Below are positions 1 through 8,294 of a stretch of DNA of 64,000 nt, piece by piece. The DNA comes from a virus. Numbering within the stretch: position 1 is the stretch's first letter; the number at the start of each line of letters is the position of its first letter. Location of the stretch: positions 149,925 through 213,924 of the IMG/VR virus record IMGVR_UViG_3300042519_004024. The stretch is one strand, 5' to 3'. Below the pieces are notes generated by a model. That model was not told where the DNA came from. It worked only from the letters and a program-made list of their open reading frames with translations, and made no database searches. Position numbers and translations under genes: made by a program.

Positions 1-630
1 GGATGTTACTCCAAGTACGTTTCTTTCAGGTAAAAAGAAATTAAAAAACGGAACAACGTCAGCAGGATTAATAACCCTTTTGAATACCTTTGTTGTACCA
101 TTAACAACCACTTCCCTTTTTGTTATAATATAATTTATAATTTTATTATTAGCATCAAAAGTAGGTACTTTTGTTCTATTTACGAAACCTTCTTGATTAT
201 ACTGTGTTGAGAAGTCGATATCGTAAACAGTCTCAAAGGATGTCCCCGCACCATTAAATTGTGATCCGGCCCTTAAAATACCTAAATATCTATAATCCTC
301 ACTATCACCTAATGGTGGTACTGTAATAGATATGTCAACAACTGCAACTGATGGGCGATAACCTGGTATTTTTAAACCATAAGTTCTTGCAATATTGTAA
401 ATTGATGATCTTTGTTGAGCATACTGTAGAACAGTTTCTTGTATACTTCTATCAATATGAAAATGTAAATTATCAGCAACCGCAGCATTCAAATCCATTA
501 GAACTGAAAACACCGATGCGTCATTAAAATTTTGTACTAATTCAGGGTAATACTGTTTAGTATAATTTATCAAGTCTTGTCTTATCCCTTGAAAGTCCCT
601 CGTTGTATAATTTATCTTTTGGTTAGCCAT
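1..630 (-). CDS. gp6: Baseplate wedge protein gp6-like, N-terminal part (runs off window)
   Basis: First 210 codons of a gene transcribed leftward out of the window; the ATG is at 630. The N-terminus reads MANQKINYTTRDFQGIRQDL, followed by YYPE, NDASVFSVLMDLNAAVADNL and FHIDRS. That is the usual start of T4 gp6-type (baseplate J-like) wedge proteins, in which gp6 dimers form the inner ring of the baseplate around the hub. The gene begins 2 nt after the gp25 stop, the gp25-gp6 order expected of a contractile-tail wedge operon. Probably expressed with gp25 from the motif at 1129-1135. The C-terminal part cannot be seen. Family call is firm; exact boundaries of domains are not. Confidence 0.82.
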   Translation of the reverse strand, partial: MANQKINYTTRDFQGIRQDLINYTKQYYPELVQNFNDASVFSVLMDLNAAVADNLHFHIDRSIQETVLQYAQQRSSIYNIARTYGLKIPGYRPSVAVVDISITVPPLGDSEDYRYLGILRAGSQFNGAGTSFETVYDIDFSTQYNQEGFVNRTKVPTFDANNKIINYIITKREVVVNGTTKVFKRVINPADVVPFFNFFLPERNVLGVTS

Positions 631-632
631 AA

Positions 633-1097
633 TTAAATATTAATAATTACGAATTCTCTACTTCCGAATGCTTTATTTTCGTCAGTATAATCGATTTTTA
701 GTTTTGCTGTGTATTCCGCAGTATTTGCCCCCGGTATTTTATATATACTTGCTTGACCCAATAATTCATAATCTAATTGCCCAACAACTTCGTCGGTTTC
801 GGTGTAGGGTTCTATAGTAATACTATTAATTAACAAATTTGGTATATATTTTGCAACTTGTTCTTCAATGTCAGATTTTATATTTTCAAACGTTTCACCA
901 TCTAATGGTTCAAAAATAAATTCATAAATTCTAGTTCCAAAATCGGGCAAATAATATCTACTTCCCTTTCTTGTTAATATTAAATGCAATAAGTCTGTCC
1001 TAATCTCTTCATCTGATTGTTGAGTTAGTAACAAATAATCTCCTACATTACTTTGTCTAAACGGAAAACTTATTCCATATGTTCTACCATCTGCCAT
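633..1097 (-). CDS. gp25: Baseplate wedge protein gp25 (GPW/gp25 family)
   Basis: 154 aa, close to T4 gp25 (132 aa). Residues about 8-75 carry the family pattern: GISFPFR, then LLTQQSDEEIRTDLLHLIL, then TRKGSRYYLPDFGTRIYEFIFEP. GPW/gp25 proteins are the conserved sheath-initiator/wedge component shared by myophages, R-type pyocins and type VI secretion systems (TssE). The C-terminal third (about 90-154) predicts a beta-rich extension. It is immediately upstream of gp6 and follows the terminator of the replication operon, so transcription probably restarts here. Two TATTTAT motifs lie 5 and 31 nt upstream of the ATG; no Shine-Dalgarno sequence is visible. Confidence 0.92.
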   Translation of the reverse strand: MADGRTYGISFPFRQSNVGDYLLLTQQSDEEIRTDLLHLILTRKGSRYYLPDFGTRIYEFIFEPLDGETFENIKSDIEEQVAKYIPNLLINSITIEPYTETDEVVGQLDYELLGQASIYKIPGANTAEYTAKLKIDYTDENKAFGSREFVIINI

Positions 1098-1102
1098 ATT
1101 AA

Positions 1103-1135
1103 ATAAATATAATGTTGTGAATTTTTGAATAAATA
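1103..1135 (-). promoter_or_regulatory. Putative late promoter motifs before gp25
   Basis: TATTTAT occurs twice on the minus strand, at 1129-1135 (31 nt from the ATG) and 1103-1109 (5 nt from the ATG). The distal copy has room for a transcript leader; the proximal copy is probably too close to be a promoter for this ATG. It lies just past the terminator at 1150-1171, where a new transcript start is needed. Confidence 0.45.
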
Positions 1136-1149
1136 GATATAAAATAAAA

Positions 1150-1171
1150 AATCACCGATTTCTCAGTGATT
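1150..1171 (-). terminator. Rho-independent terminator of the replication operon
   Basis: On the minus strand AATCACTGA-GAAA-TCGGTGATT forms a 9-bp stem (one G-U pair) closed by a GAAA tetraloop, followed by TTTTTTATTTTAT. The TGA stop of the DUF5522 gene lies inside the stem. It separates the early replication genes from the late gp25-gp6 pair. Confidence 0.85.
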
Positions 1172-1382
1172 CTTTTAAATTTATATTTCCTTTTTCGTAA
1201 CTTGGTTCGTAAGGACAATGTAAACACCTGTTACCACAACATTTACCTCTCTTCTTATGATATTCTTCAGTCATAACCATTCTACCTTGTTTATCATAAT
1301 AAAAATCGTCTTGTTGTAATTTAGGTCCAAATTCTCTAACATATAATTGTTGTACCCAATCCTTAGATGCTCCTACATTCAT
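1152..1382 (-). CDS. DUF5522-like Cys-rich small protein
   Basis: 76 aa. The central segment YYDKQGRMVMTEEYHKKRG is followed by KCCGNRCLHCPY, a C-C-x3-C-x2-C cluster that could bind a metal. This is the signature of DUF5522, a family I know mainly from Bacteroidota chromosomes and whose function is unknown to me. It is the last gene of the replication operon, 85 nt after the ribonucleotide reductase gene, and its stop codon sits in the operon terminator. A host-derived gene is likely. The metal-binding role is inferred only from the cysteine spacing. Confidence 0.7.
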   Translation of the reverse strand: MNVGASKDWVQQLYVREFGPKLQQDDFYYDKQGRMVMTEEYHKKRGKCCGNRCLHCPYEPSYEKGNINLKESLRNR

Positions 1383-1467
1383 TTTAATTAGTTTTTCTTT
1401 GGTTATAAAACGCTAACAAAACTTGGTATGTTATCGTTATATTGTTTCCCCATTGTACTTTCATAAC

Positions 1468-3327
1468 TTAAACGATTTCACATGCGCCACCCGCACACGC
1501 AGCTTCTCCTCGTAGATCGGTGTTATCTTGTAACTCAATTACTTTTGTAAGATTAACATCTGATAATGTTTTAACCAATCTTTCAAAATCTTCTTTTGTA
1601 CAATCTTCAAAAGGGGCTTGTGTGTAAGTTCCTCCGTTGTAAGGTAGTACTGACAAACCGTTATAGAAATCTCTATTGTTCCACATCCAATCACCAACTA
1701 AACTCCACTCGTCTTCTTTAATTGATACTGTAGCAGATACGTTGTGTGTGTTTTGTCCGTTTCTATGTCCAGGTTTAATCCATTCTTGAGATACTTTCTT
1801 AACTCTTTCCAACATTTGGAACACTGATTCATGTCTTACGATTGAACCTTCAGGTGCTCTTTGTGGGATAGTAATTACCGCAGTATCGTGAGGACGGAAA
1901 AACTCATCTTCAATCAACTCAGGATGATTAATCGCCAAGTATGAATAGATTGATTCGTTTTTACCAACACGGATTCTTCTTAGGTAATAATCATTATGCC
2001 ATGCGTGGATTCCTGATGATGTACCCAATACCAATGATGAGGTACCTGATGGTTTAACTGTTGTTGTTCTTGCGGATTTGTTGATTCCAATAAGACCAGC
2101 AACTCTTTCGTTTTCTTCTTTAACCATCTTAGCCGCTTTTTTCATATCATAACCCAACACAACACCTGAACCAATTCCTGTCATACCTACACCGATAAGT
2201 GCATCTTTTTCAGTTGTTCTTTTCCAAATATCTCTTAAATAATGGAAGTCTGTGTATCCTGCCTGTAGTGTACCAATGAACGATGCCGCCCTAACTCTTG
2301 CATCAAAGTCTTCTTGTGATTCAATATCTGAAGCGTTAACCTCACATAAGTTACAGAATTGGAATGGACGAAGTGCGATTTCACAACAAGGGTTTGTTCC
2401 CCAATCTTTATCGTTAGATAAGTAGATTCCAGGTTCACCTGCGCCTGACAACTCAATACGTTTCCACAAATCCATAAAAAATTCTTTTGTGATTTTGTGA
2501 CGAAGAAGAACCGCCGAGTTATTTGCTCTACCTCTTTGTGCGTTTTGTTCCCACCAACTTCCTGATTTACAAGAAATCATTTCTTCATCATCTGCCGAAA
2601 ATAATGAGATAAGAGCCGCACGTCTGATACCACCCGCTAGTACTGCATCCGCAATATGACATACGATATCGTGAGTTTCAATTGGTGTTAGTTTTTCTCC
2701 ATCTTTTTTGTTATCCAATACTTTTGTAATGTTATGGATACAATCTTTTAATGGTTGAGGGCCCGGAGCCTTTCCCCCTGATGTTACAAGCATCGCACCT
2801 TTTTGTCTAATATCTGAAAAGTCGAATATAGGTGTTGATGACTTATAACCTAAATATGATTCCATTAATACTTTAATGGCATCTGCCCACCCTTCAATAG
2901 AATCACCAATAAGGTATCTTCTTGTTCTTTCAGGATTTGGTTTTTTAATATCTGGTAGTTTTTCAACGTGGTGTTTTTGAACTGAGTAACCAACTCCTGT
3001 TCCACCTAAAAGTAAAAACATTGTTTCAGAAAACGAGTCAACGTGATCGATTGGCATATATGCACAATTATAAACTCTGTTTGGTGAGATTTCAATTGGC
3101 TTTCCACCAAATTGTAAAGATCTCATAGATGGTAAAACTTTCTTGTCGTACACCATTTTATATACCTCTTCAATCTCATCTTTGATGTGTGGGTACTTTC
3201 TTTGGTGCATCTCTTTGTTACGTGTTACCAACTCTTCCCAAGTCTCTCTCCGATTCTTTTCGGGTTGAAACTTAGCGTATTTCATAAAGACAGTAATGTC
3301 ACTTAATATTTTTTGCGAAATATCCAT
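1468..3327 (-). CDS. nrdJ: Adenosylcobalamin-dependent ribonucleoside-triphosphate reductase (class II)
   Basis: 619 aa. Reduces ribonucleoside triphosphates to dNTPs for phage DNA synthesis using a B12-generated thiyl radical. Visible catalytic features are VYNCAYMPI (Cys88, redox Cys), NPCCEIALRPFQFCNL at 312-327 (radical Cys and Glu316) and the C-terminal CAGGACEIV with Cys611 and Cys616 for reductant exchange. FSETMFLLLGGTGVGYSVQ at about 98-116 fits the monomeric RTPR type. It is shorter than the Lactobacillus enzyme (about 739 aa) but all key residues remain. It lies 25 nt after the helicase gene in the replication operon. Being oxygen-indifferent but cobalamin-dependent, it implies a host that makes or imports B12. 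Confidence 0.93.
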   Translation of the reverse strand: MDISQKILSDITVFMKYAKFQPEKNRRETWEELVTRNKEMHQRKYPHIKDEIEEVYKMVYDKKVLPSMRSLQFGGKPIEISPNRVYNCAYMPIDHVDSFSETMFLLLGGTGVGYSVQKHHVEKLPDIKKPNPERTRRYLIGDSIEGWADAIKVLMESYLGYKSSTPIFDFSDIRQKGAMLVTSGGKAPGPQPLKDCIHNITKVLDNKKDGEKLTPIETHDIVCHIADAVLAGGIRRAALISLFSADDEEMISCKSGSWWEQNAQRGRANNSAVLLRHKITKEFFMDLWKRIELSGAGEPGIYLSNDKDWGTNPCCEIALRPFQFCNLCEVNASDIESQEDFDARVRAASFIGTLQAGYTDFHYLRDIWKRTTEKDALIGVGMTGIGSGVVLGYDMKKAAKMVKEENERVAGLIGINKSARTTTVKPSGTSSLVLGTSSGIHAWHNDYYLRRIRVGKNESIYSYLAINHPELIEDEFFRPHDTAVITIPQRAPEGSIVRHESVFQMLERVKKVSQEWIKPGHRNGQNTHNVSATVSIKEDEWSLVGDWMWNNRDFYNGLSVLPYNGGTYTQAPFEDCTKEDFERLVKTLSDVNLTKVIELQDNTDLRGEAACAGGACEIV

Positions 3328-3352
3328 TTTTAATTTATTTTAATAATTTATT

Positions 3353-4732
3353 TTAAGATTCTTGTTCTTTTTGTTTTTTTCTTTCCAACAGTTCTTTTAT
3401 TCTGTTCCTGTTCTTTTCTTCCTTTTGTTCTTCATGACCAAGGAAAGTAACACTTTGTTCAGTGTCTATGTCTAACATACCATTGTCAAACTTACAATTT
3501 TCAAAGATAATTCCATCTTTACCGATTCTTGATTTAGTTATTGCAATCGTTGCTAAATTCATTTCTTTTTGTTGTAACGATTTAGCCACTGTTATAATAA
3601 CGTGTCCAACTTGTGCTTTCTTGATTGAACCCCCCATTTGATCTGTGGTTACAACTTCAGATGAAATTGAATTTCTATTACCCTGCGTTGCTGTCCATCC
3701 TGCGATATCCAACTCGTGACACATTGCTTCAAATCCTCGCATTACTGATCCTTCACTCTTCCATTCATCACCTAACATTTTGTCCGGTACAACACAATCA
3801 ATATAATCTAAAATAATAATATCAACCTTTATCCCTTCGGCAATCATTTTTCTAACCTGATTTTTAATCTGATTCATTGTTACAGTATCAGATGCCAATT
3901 TTTTCATAATCAACTTATTTTTTCTTGTTGATTGAATTTCTTTGACTCTTTCAGTAACTTCTTTTCTATTTTCAGAAAGGTCGTCGGGGTGTATTCCAGT
4001 CCAAAGTGTAAAGTGTTTTCTTTGGATAATTTTTGGGTTGTCCTCAAAAAATATTTGAAGAACGTTATACCCTAAGTTAAATGCGTGGTTAGCAATCTTT
4101 GTTGTAAACGTTGATTTACCAACACCGGTTGGTGCTAAAATTACACCGATTTCACCTTTAGCAAGTCCACCTTTTAATAGGTTATCTATGCCAGGTACTC
4201 CAATTGGAATTGGGTGTCTGTAATCATCATCCAATACCTCATCAAGGTTAAAAAACACATCCGTAGTTCCCTTATCTACTTCACCAACTTGAAGTGCTCC
4301 CCTAACCATTTCTTCTAACTTATCATAACTCTCGAAATCACCTTTATCGATGATTGATTGAGCCTTTGTCATTACTTTTTGGAGTTCTTGTTGTTTACAG
4401 AATTTAAGGGATTTTTCTTGAACAAAGATTGAACCTTCGTCAGATACGTTCTTAACCTGATTTAATGTGTCTAAAATACTCTTTTGAGCCATCGGTGAAC
4501 TGATTTCTGACTTAGTCAACTGTTCAAGGGTATCAAATGTCGGTGTATGCTCATACTTAGAATAATATTCTTTAATCATCTGACAAATGATTTTAAAATA
4601 TTGATTATCAAAGTAGTGAGGATCTATAACTTCTATGATGGAATTAGAGAAATCTTTGTAAGTAATAATGTTATTTAATAATTGAATTTGAAAAGTATTT
4701 CCTAAGTATCCGAAGTTTTTTTTGTCTGACAT
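3353..4732 (-). CDS. gp41: Replicative DNA helicase, DnaB/T4 gp41 family
   Basis: 459 aa, about the length of T4 gp41 (475 aa). The N-terminal 150 residues are helical, like the DnaB N-terminal domain. The RecA-like core starts at GVPGIDNLLKGGLAKGEIGVI. Walker A is APTGVGKST (about 200-208), Walker B DIIILDYID (about 304-312), and TATQGNR (about 348-354) matches the conserved Gln motif. As a hexameric 5'-3' helicase it should unwind the fork ahead of the gp43-like polymerase encoded at 36749-39649. The last 30 residues are highly charged (Lys/Glu). Neighbours are the flap nuclease upstream and the ribonucleotide reductase downstream. No primase gene is recognisable in the window. Confidence 0.9.
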   Translation of the reverse strand: MSDKKNFGYLGNTFQIQLLNNIITYKDFSNSIIEVIDPHYFDNQYFKIICQMIKEYYSKYEHTPTFDTLEQLTKSEISSPMAQKSILDTLNQVKNVSDEGSIFVQEKSLKFCKQQELQKVMTKAQSIIDKGDFESYDKLEEMVRGALQVGEVDKGTTDVFFNLDEVLDDDYRHPIPIGVPGIDNLLKGGLAKGEIGVILAPTGVGKSTFTTKIANHAFNLGYNVLQIFFEDNPKIIQRKHFTLWTGIHPDDLSENRKEVTERVKEIQSTRKNKLIMKKLASDTVTMNQIKNQVRKMIAEGIKVDIIILDYIDCVVPDKMLGDEWKSEGSVMRGFEAMCHELDIAGWTATQGNRNSISSEVVTTDQMGGSIKKAQVGHVIITVAKSLQQKEMNLATIAITKSRIGKDGIIFENCKFDNGMLDIDTEQSVTFLGHEEQKEEKNRNRIKELLERKKQKEQES

Positions 4733-4759
4733 ATTGTTGAGATTTTGTTCCTTGTTTTA

Positions 4760-4766
4760 ATAAATA
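4760..4766 (-). promoter_or_regulatory. TATTTAT motif before helicase gene
   Basis: TATTTAT on the minus strand, 27 nt upstream of the helicase ATG and just after the stop of the 150-aa gene. It is the only copy inside the otherwise early replication operon, so it may be fortuitous or give extra late helicase expression. Confidence 0.25.
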
Positions 4767-4769
4767 TTG

Positions 4770-5222
4770 TTAAACTAATGAATAATTCATCATCTCAAAA
4801 GATAAATTTTTCTCTGATAAAATGTCAGTCAACTCTCTTAAAATGTTTTTTATGTCTGGGCGTACATCCAGCGTATATCTTACTTTTGGTGGGTACAGTT
4901 TCGCATCAATAATTCTATGACAAATTGTCTCATTTCCAACCTTTAAAATAATGTTAAATATTTCAGGTCCATCTGTATTTGACGTTTCAAGGATTGATGA
5001 GTCCTCTTCGATTTGGAATCTGTTCTCAAGCATATAAACAACACATTTGTTTCGTAGTTTTGTTTGTAGTGTGTTTGAAAGTGATTTTATAAAATCATAC
5101 AATTCTACACTACCTTTAACTTTAGGGTTATACCCTTTTACGTTAAAGAATCTTTGAACTACAAAGTTGTTGTTTAGCGTGATTAAGAACTCAACCTTTG
5201 TTACATCATTCTGCTCTTTCAT
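4770..5222 (-). CDS. Unknown protein of the replication operon
   Basis: 150 aa; I do not recognise a family. It starts MKEQNDVTKVEFLITLNNNF and looks like a mixed alpha/beta protein with no signal peptide or membrane segment, and no catalytic motif that I can identify. It sits 4 nt after the flap-nuclease gene and 37 nt before the helicase gene, inside the replication operon. In T4-type phages this position is often taken by small replication or recombination accessory factors such as helicase loaders, but nothing in the sequence shows that here. The reading frame is convincing from its close packing and lack of overlap. Confidence 0.75.
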   Translation of the reverse strand: MKEQNDVTKVEFLITLNNNFVVQRFFNVKGYNPKVKGSVELYDFIKSLSNTLQTKLRNKCVVYMLENRFQIEEDSSILETSNTDGPEIFNIILKVGNETICHRIIDAKLYPPKVRYTLDVRPDIKNILRELTDILSEKNLSFEMMNYSLV

Positions 5223-5226
5223 AATT

Positions 5227-6234
5227 TTACTTTTTTGTTTTAAACTTTGTTTTTTCTTTTCTTGTTAACTTTAAAAATGGTTTTAAAAAATATACCCACT
5301 GTTCGTCTCCTTTAGGTAGGTATTTAAATAATCCATCATCCATCATCATTCTAATTAGATTCTTATACCCTCTTCCGTCAGGATCCAATGACTCAGAGTA
5401 ATATGCCATTACTAATTTTTTTCCTTCTTCACTAATTAGTGGTTCCGATAAATCTACAATCTTTTTATTGATTTCAAAAAACTCGTCACCAAAAATACCT
5501 TCTTTTGTTTTACCCGTCAGTAAATTTTTTAAAACCGTATTTTCTTTTTGTTCTTTTAAGAGTTCTTCACCCTTTGTTAAAATATCGGTAAAAGAAACTT
5601 CTTTTTCAAGTAGCTCAGGAAATAATTTGATAATGGTTTTTTCACCTAAGTAATAGATACCATCAATATTATCTGATTTGTCACCAGATATTATTTTAAA
5701 TGTTTTAACGTTATAGTGTGGGATTTCAATTTCTTTTAATTTAATTTTATCTCCCTTCTTATAATACTTCTTGGTATTAGGCGAATAGATAGTCACATCA
5801 TCTGTAATAAGCTGTGTAAGGTCTCTATCTCCACTAAAAATAGTTTTATCTTCTCCTTTAGATATTTGACAATAATATGCAATTAAATCATCAGCCTCTG
5901 AGTTTGGGAACTCGACTTGTCTTACAAACATTTCTTCAAGGTACTCCTTTACTCTATGTTTTTGTTTGTTAAATGATTCCTCCTTCATTTCATTTTCAGG
6001 AGACTTTCGGTGAAGTTTATATTTTGGGTAGATTAACCTTCTCTGTGAAGAGCTTGTTTCTCCGTCCCAAAATACAACTACCTTACAGAAGTTTTCTTCG
6101 TCTATGAACCTACGTAATGTATTTAGAAAGTGCCAAAGACCTCCAATATGTTCACCTTTGTTAAAGTAATCTTTAACACCGTGAAATCCAATTTTTAATA
6201 GGTTGTTACCGTCAACCAATAACGTCTTTGTCAT
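5227..6234 (-). CDS. 5'-3' exonuclease / flap endonuclease (T4 RNase H-like)
   Basis: 335 aa, near T4 RNase H (305 aa). FEN-1/5'-3' exonuclease family: metal-binding acidic residues appear in LLVDGNN (Asp8), VVFWDGE (Asp57), NSEADDLIAYY (Glu113, Asp115, Asp116), SGDRDLTQL (Asp136, Asp138) and SGDKSDNIDGI (Asp185, Asp188). YYLGEKTIIKLFPELL after the last motif is the helix-hairpin-helix DNA-binding part. The enzyme should remove RNA primers and flaps during lagging-strand maturation. It follows uvsX by 21 nt and precedes the unknown 150-aa gene by 4 nt. The C-terminus ends in a basic tail (KLTRKEKTKFKTKK). Confidence 0.9.
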   Translation of the reverse strand: MTKTLLVDGNNLLKIGFHGVKDYFNKGEHIGGLWHFLNTLRRFIDEENFCKVVVFWDGETSSSQRRLIYPKYKLHRKSPENEMKEESFNKQKHRVKEYLEEMFVRQVEFPNSEADDLIAYYCQISKGEDKTIFSGDRDLTQLITDDVTIYSPNTKKYYKKGDKIKLKEIEIPHYNVKTFKIISGDKSDNIDGIYYLGEKTIIKLFPELLEKEVSFTDILTKGEELLKEQKENTVLKNLLTGKTKEGIFGDEFFEINKKIVDLSEPLISEEGKKLVMAYYSESLDPDGRGYKNLIRMMMDDGLFKYLPKGDEQWVYFLKPFLKLTRKEKTKFKTKK

Positions 6235-6255
6235 TTCTGTATTATTACAGGGTTC

Positions 6256-7263
6256 TTACTCTACTTCTTCTTTTTCTGATTTCAAATCAAAGTCACCATC
6301 AACTCCAATTATTTCTTTCCAATACTCAGCATATTCTTTTTTGTATTGTTCAATCGAAGCCTTCTCTTCGGAAGCTTCTTTTCCAGGTAAAAACCCGTGT
6401 GGTGTTACAATAATCTTTCCGTCTTCAAACCCAAGTCCATTAATGTGGTTTTTCATAACTGACACTTTTGTTCTTGATGCAAACTTTACTGTACGTTTGT
6501 CTTTAGTTGCAGTAATCTTTGTTGTTCCTGCCCCTTTTTGATTTCCAAATAAGAATACTAATGATGAATTTAACCAAATTGCTTCACCACCCTTTGCTTT
6601 AATTTTTGGTTGTCCAAATGGATTGTCAGGTAATTCTACCCAAGGTTGGTTTACGATAATCAAAGTATTCTCAAATTTTGAATCCGCTTTACGAGAACCT
6701 GAAATTCTTTGGTTGATTCCCATTCCTATCTTGTCCGCCAAAACACTTGCATTGTGTTGTTTACCTCCTTTACCTTCATAAGTCATCTTACAAGGAACTG
6801 AACCAACAGAATCCCACATGATACATAATGAATAGTCTAAATCGCCTTTTTCTTGTGCATCTAACAATTCATTAATGTAATCGGTAATTTGTTCAATGTA
6901 ATCAAAATTATTGTTAAAGATATAAAAACCATCCCACTCTAATTCACCCGTTTCAGTATCAACCACTTCATCACATTCAAACCCCATTAGTTTTGCGTGT
7001 TCAAAACTCCATTTTTGTTCCGTAATAATGAATACAGGAAGTATACCTTTCTTTTGAGCATCAACCGCAGTTTTAACTAAGGCAGTTGTCTTACCCGTAT
7101 CACTATGACCAAGAAACATATTTATGTGTCCCATCGCAGGACCAGGTAATCCAACTGCGTCTAAAAATGGTGCCCCAAGATCAAAAAATCTCTGTGGTTT
7201 ATATTTTGCAGACGTAGAAAATTTCTTTTTTAATGACCCAAAGTCAGTCTTTTTAATTGCCAT
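6256..7263 (-). CDS. uvsX: RecA-like recombinase UvsX
   Basis: 335 aa, shorter than T4 UvsX (391 aa). It is a strand-exchange ATPase for recombination-dependent replication and repair. Walker A is GHSDTGKTT (about 52-60) and Walker B LCIMWDSVGSV (about 146-156). INQRISGSRKADSKFENTLIIVNQPW contains the L1-like region and conserved Gln, and KAKGGEAIWLNSSLVF resembles the L2/core end. The C-terminal 80 residues are acidic. It lies directly downstream of the SSB gene, whose product would be its mediator partner on ssDNA, but a terminator hairpin between the two genes may set a lower UvsX than SSB level. Confidence 0.9.
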   Translation of the reverse strand: MAIKKTDFGSLKKKFSTSAKYKPQRFFDLGAPFLDAVGLPGPAMGHINMFLGHSDTGKTTALVKTAVDAQKKGILPVFIITEQKWSFEHAKLMGFECDEVVDTETGELEWDGFYIFNNNFDYIEQITDYINELLDAQEKGDLDYSLCIMWDSVGSVPCKMTYEGKGGKQHNASVLADKIGMGINQRISGSRKADSKFENTLIIVNQPWVELPDNPFGQPKIKAKGGEAIWLNSSLVFLFGNQKGAGTTKITATKDKRTVKFASRTKVSVMKNHINGLGFEDGKIIVTPHGFLPGKEASEEKASIEQYKKEYAEYWKEIIGVDGDFDLKSEKEEVE

Positions 7264-7293
7264 ATATTGTTTGTTTTTTTAAAAGTTAAAAAA

Positions 7294-7320
7294 AGGTAGT
7301 GACTTTATCAATCACTACCT
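7294..7320 (-). terminator. Internal terminator between SSB and uvsX
   Basis: Perfect 9-bp inverted repeat AGGTAGTGA / TCACTACCT with a 9-nt loop, followed on the minus strand by a run of seven T. It lies between the SSB stop and the uvsX start and no promoter is visible after it, so partial read-through probably makes SSB more abundant than the downstream enzymes. Confidence 0.85.
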
Positions 7321-7339
7321 ATCTTTTATAGGATTTTTA

Positions 7340-8197
7340 TTAGAATGGTAATTCCTCAGATGGTTCATCATTTGCTTGTGGATCAACGATTGGCGTTTCT
7401 TCTTTCGTTTCGTTTCCGCCACCTAATGAAATTTCCGCTTCATCTCCGTAAACATATTTTTTAAGTTCTGAACTCCACATTGGTGTTTCACCTACAGCAA
7501 CTGCCTCTAAATATTCAACAGGTTTTTTAGAGTAAACGTCTTTCCAAGTAAGTTCATCTATCATCCAACCTTCCATAATTTCACTATCAGTGTGGATTGG
7601 TGCTGGATCATCATACATAATAGTTTGTACTACAGTATACTCTTTTCCTTGTGGTGTTTTTGCTTTTATTAGTTCAATAATCAAATCACGTCCTTTTTCA
7701 GAATCAGTTAAGTCACCTTTTGCTTTCCAAATAGGAAGGATTTTATCCAAGACACCTTCTTGTTTGTAGTTATGTTTGAATCTCCAAAACTTAACCCCAT
7801 CTTGTTCGTTATCACGATCAATAACTTTTACGATGTAGAATAAACGTGAACGGTATTGAGACGCCAATTCTTTATCTTCTTTTTTCCCTGTAGCAATAAG
7901 TTCGTTATAAACTTCTGTAAGTGGGGAACGCTCGTTGTCGTTTTTTTCAGGATCATACAACTTAACCCATTGTCCATTAACTTGGATTTCGTGATACCAA
8001 ACTTCAACAAATGGTGAAGAACCATCTTTTGTAGGTAGAATACGAATTCTTCTTTGTGCTGATTTTTCATTTTTTTGAAGAATTGCTGAAAAATATCTTT
8101 TCATTCTGTCTTCTTGTGAGATGTTTTGTCTCTGTGAACTACTTGGTGTTGAGTTCTTTTCGTACTGTGCAAGTACTGCGTCAATTGAATTTGCCAT
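7340..8197 (-). CDS. gp32: Single-stranded DNA-binding protein, gp32-like
   Basis: 285 aa, similar in size to T4 gp32 (301 aa). The N-terminal segment with basic and aromatic residues (RMKRYFSAILQKNEKSAQRRIRILP) precedes a core with YHEIQVNGQWVKLYDP and KFWRFKHNYK. The C-terminal tail is acidic and ends DEPSEELPF, as expected for recruiting replication partners. It contains no cysteine at all, so the zinc site of T4 gp32 is absent. It is the first gene of the replication operon, read from a strong consensus promoter at 8237-8264 and followed by an internal terminator, which fits a protein needed in large amounts early. Confidence 0.82.
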   Translation of the reverse strand: MANSIDAVLAQYEKNSTPSSSQRQNISQEDRMKRYFSAILQKNEKSAQRRIRILPTKDGSSPFVEVWYHEIQVNGQWVKLYDPEKNDNERSPLTEVYNELIATGKKEDKELASQYRSRLFYIVKVIDRDNEQDGVKFWRFKHNYKQEGVLDKILPIWKAKGDLTDSEKGRDLIIELIKAKTPQGKEYTVVQTIMYDDPAPIHTDSEIMEGWMIDELTWKDVYSKKPVEYLEAVAVGETPMWSSELKKYVYGDEAEISLGGGNETKEETPIVDPQANDEPSEELPF

Positions 8198-8236
8198 AGA
8201 TTTTTGTTTTTAATTTATACTCTTTTATCTATAACA

Positions 8237-8264
8237 ATTATAAGTGATTTTTAATAAATGTCAA
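8237..8264 (-). promoter_or_regulatory. Strong early promoter of the replication operon
   Basis: On the minus strand TTGACA (8264-8259), a 16-nt spacer, then TATAAT (8242-8237), about 40 nt before the SSB ATG. Read as a Bacteroidota promoter it is TTTG-N19-TATAATTG, one mismatch from the TAnnTTTG consensus. There is no TATTTAT motif. It should be read by the unmodified host primary sigma factor. Confidence 0.8.
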
Positions 8265-8270
8265 ATAAAA

Positions 8271-8290
8271 AAGGGACTTTTCAGTCCCTT
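8271..8290 (-). terminator. Terminator after the Pro-rich structural gene
   Basis: Minus strand AAGGGACT-GAAA-AGTCCCTT: perfect 8-bp stem with a GAAA tetraloop, then TTTTTATTTG. It ends transcription of the 2320-aa/75-aa/218-aa group just upstream of the SSB promoter, so it insulates the early operon from late read-through. Confidence 0.85.
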
Positions 8291-8294
8291 CTTA

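Noticed and set aside
1384-1464. 26-aa minus-strand ORF between RNR and DUF5522
   Set aside because: Starts with MKVQWGNN and is packed between the genes, but it is too short to be supported without conservation.
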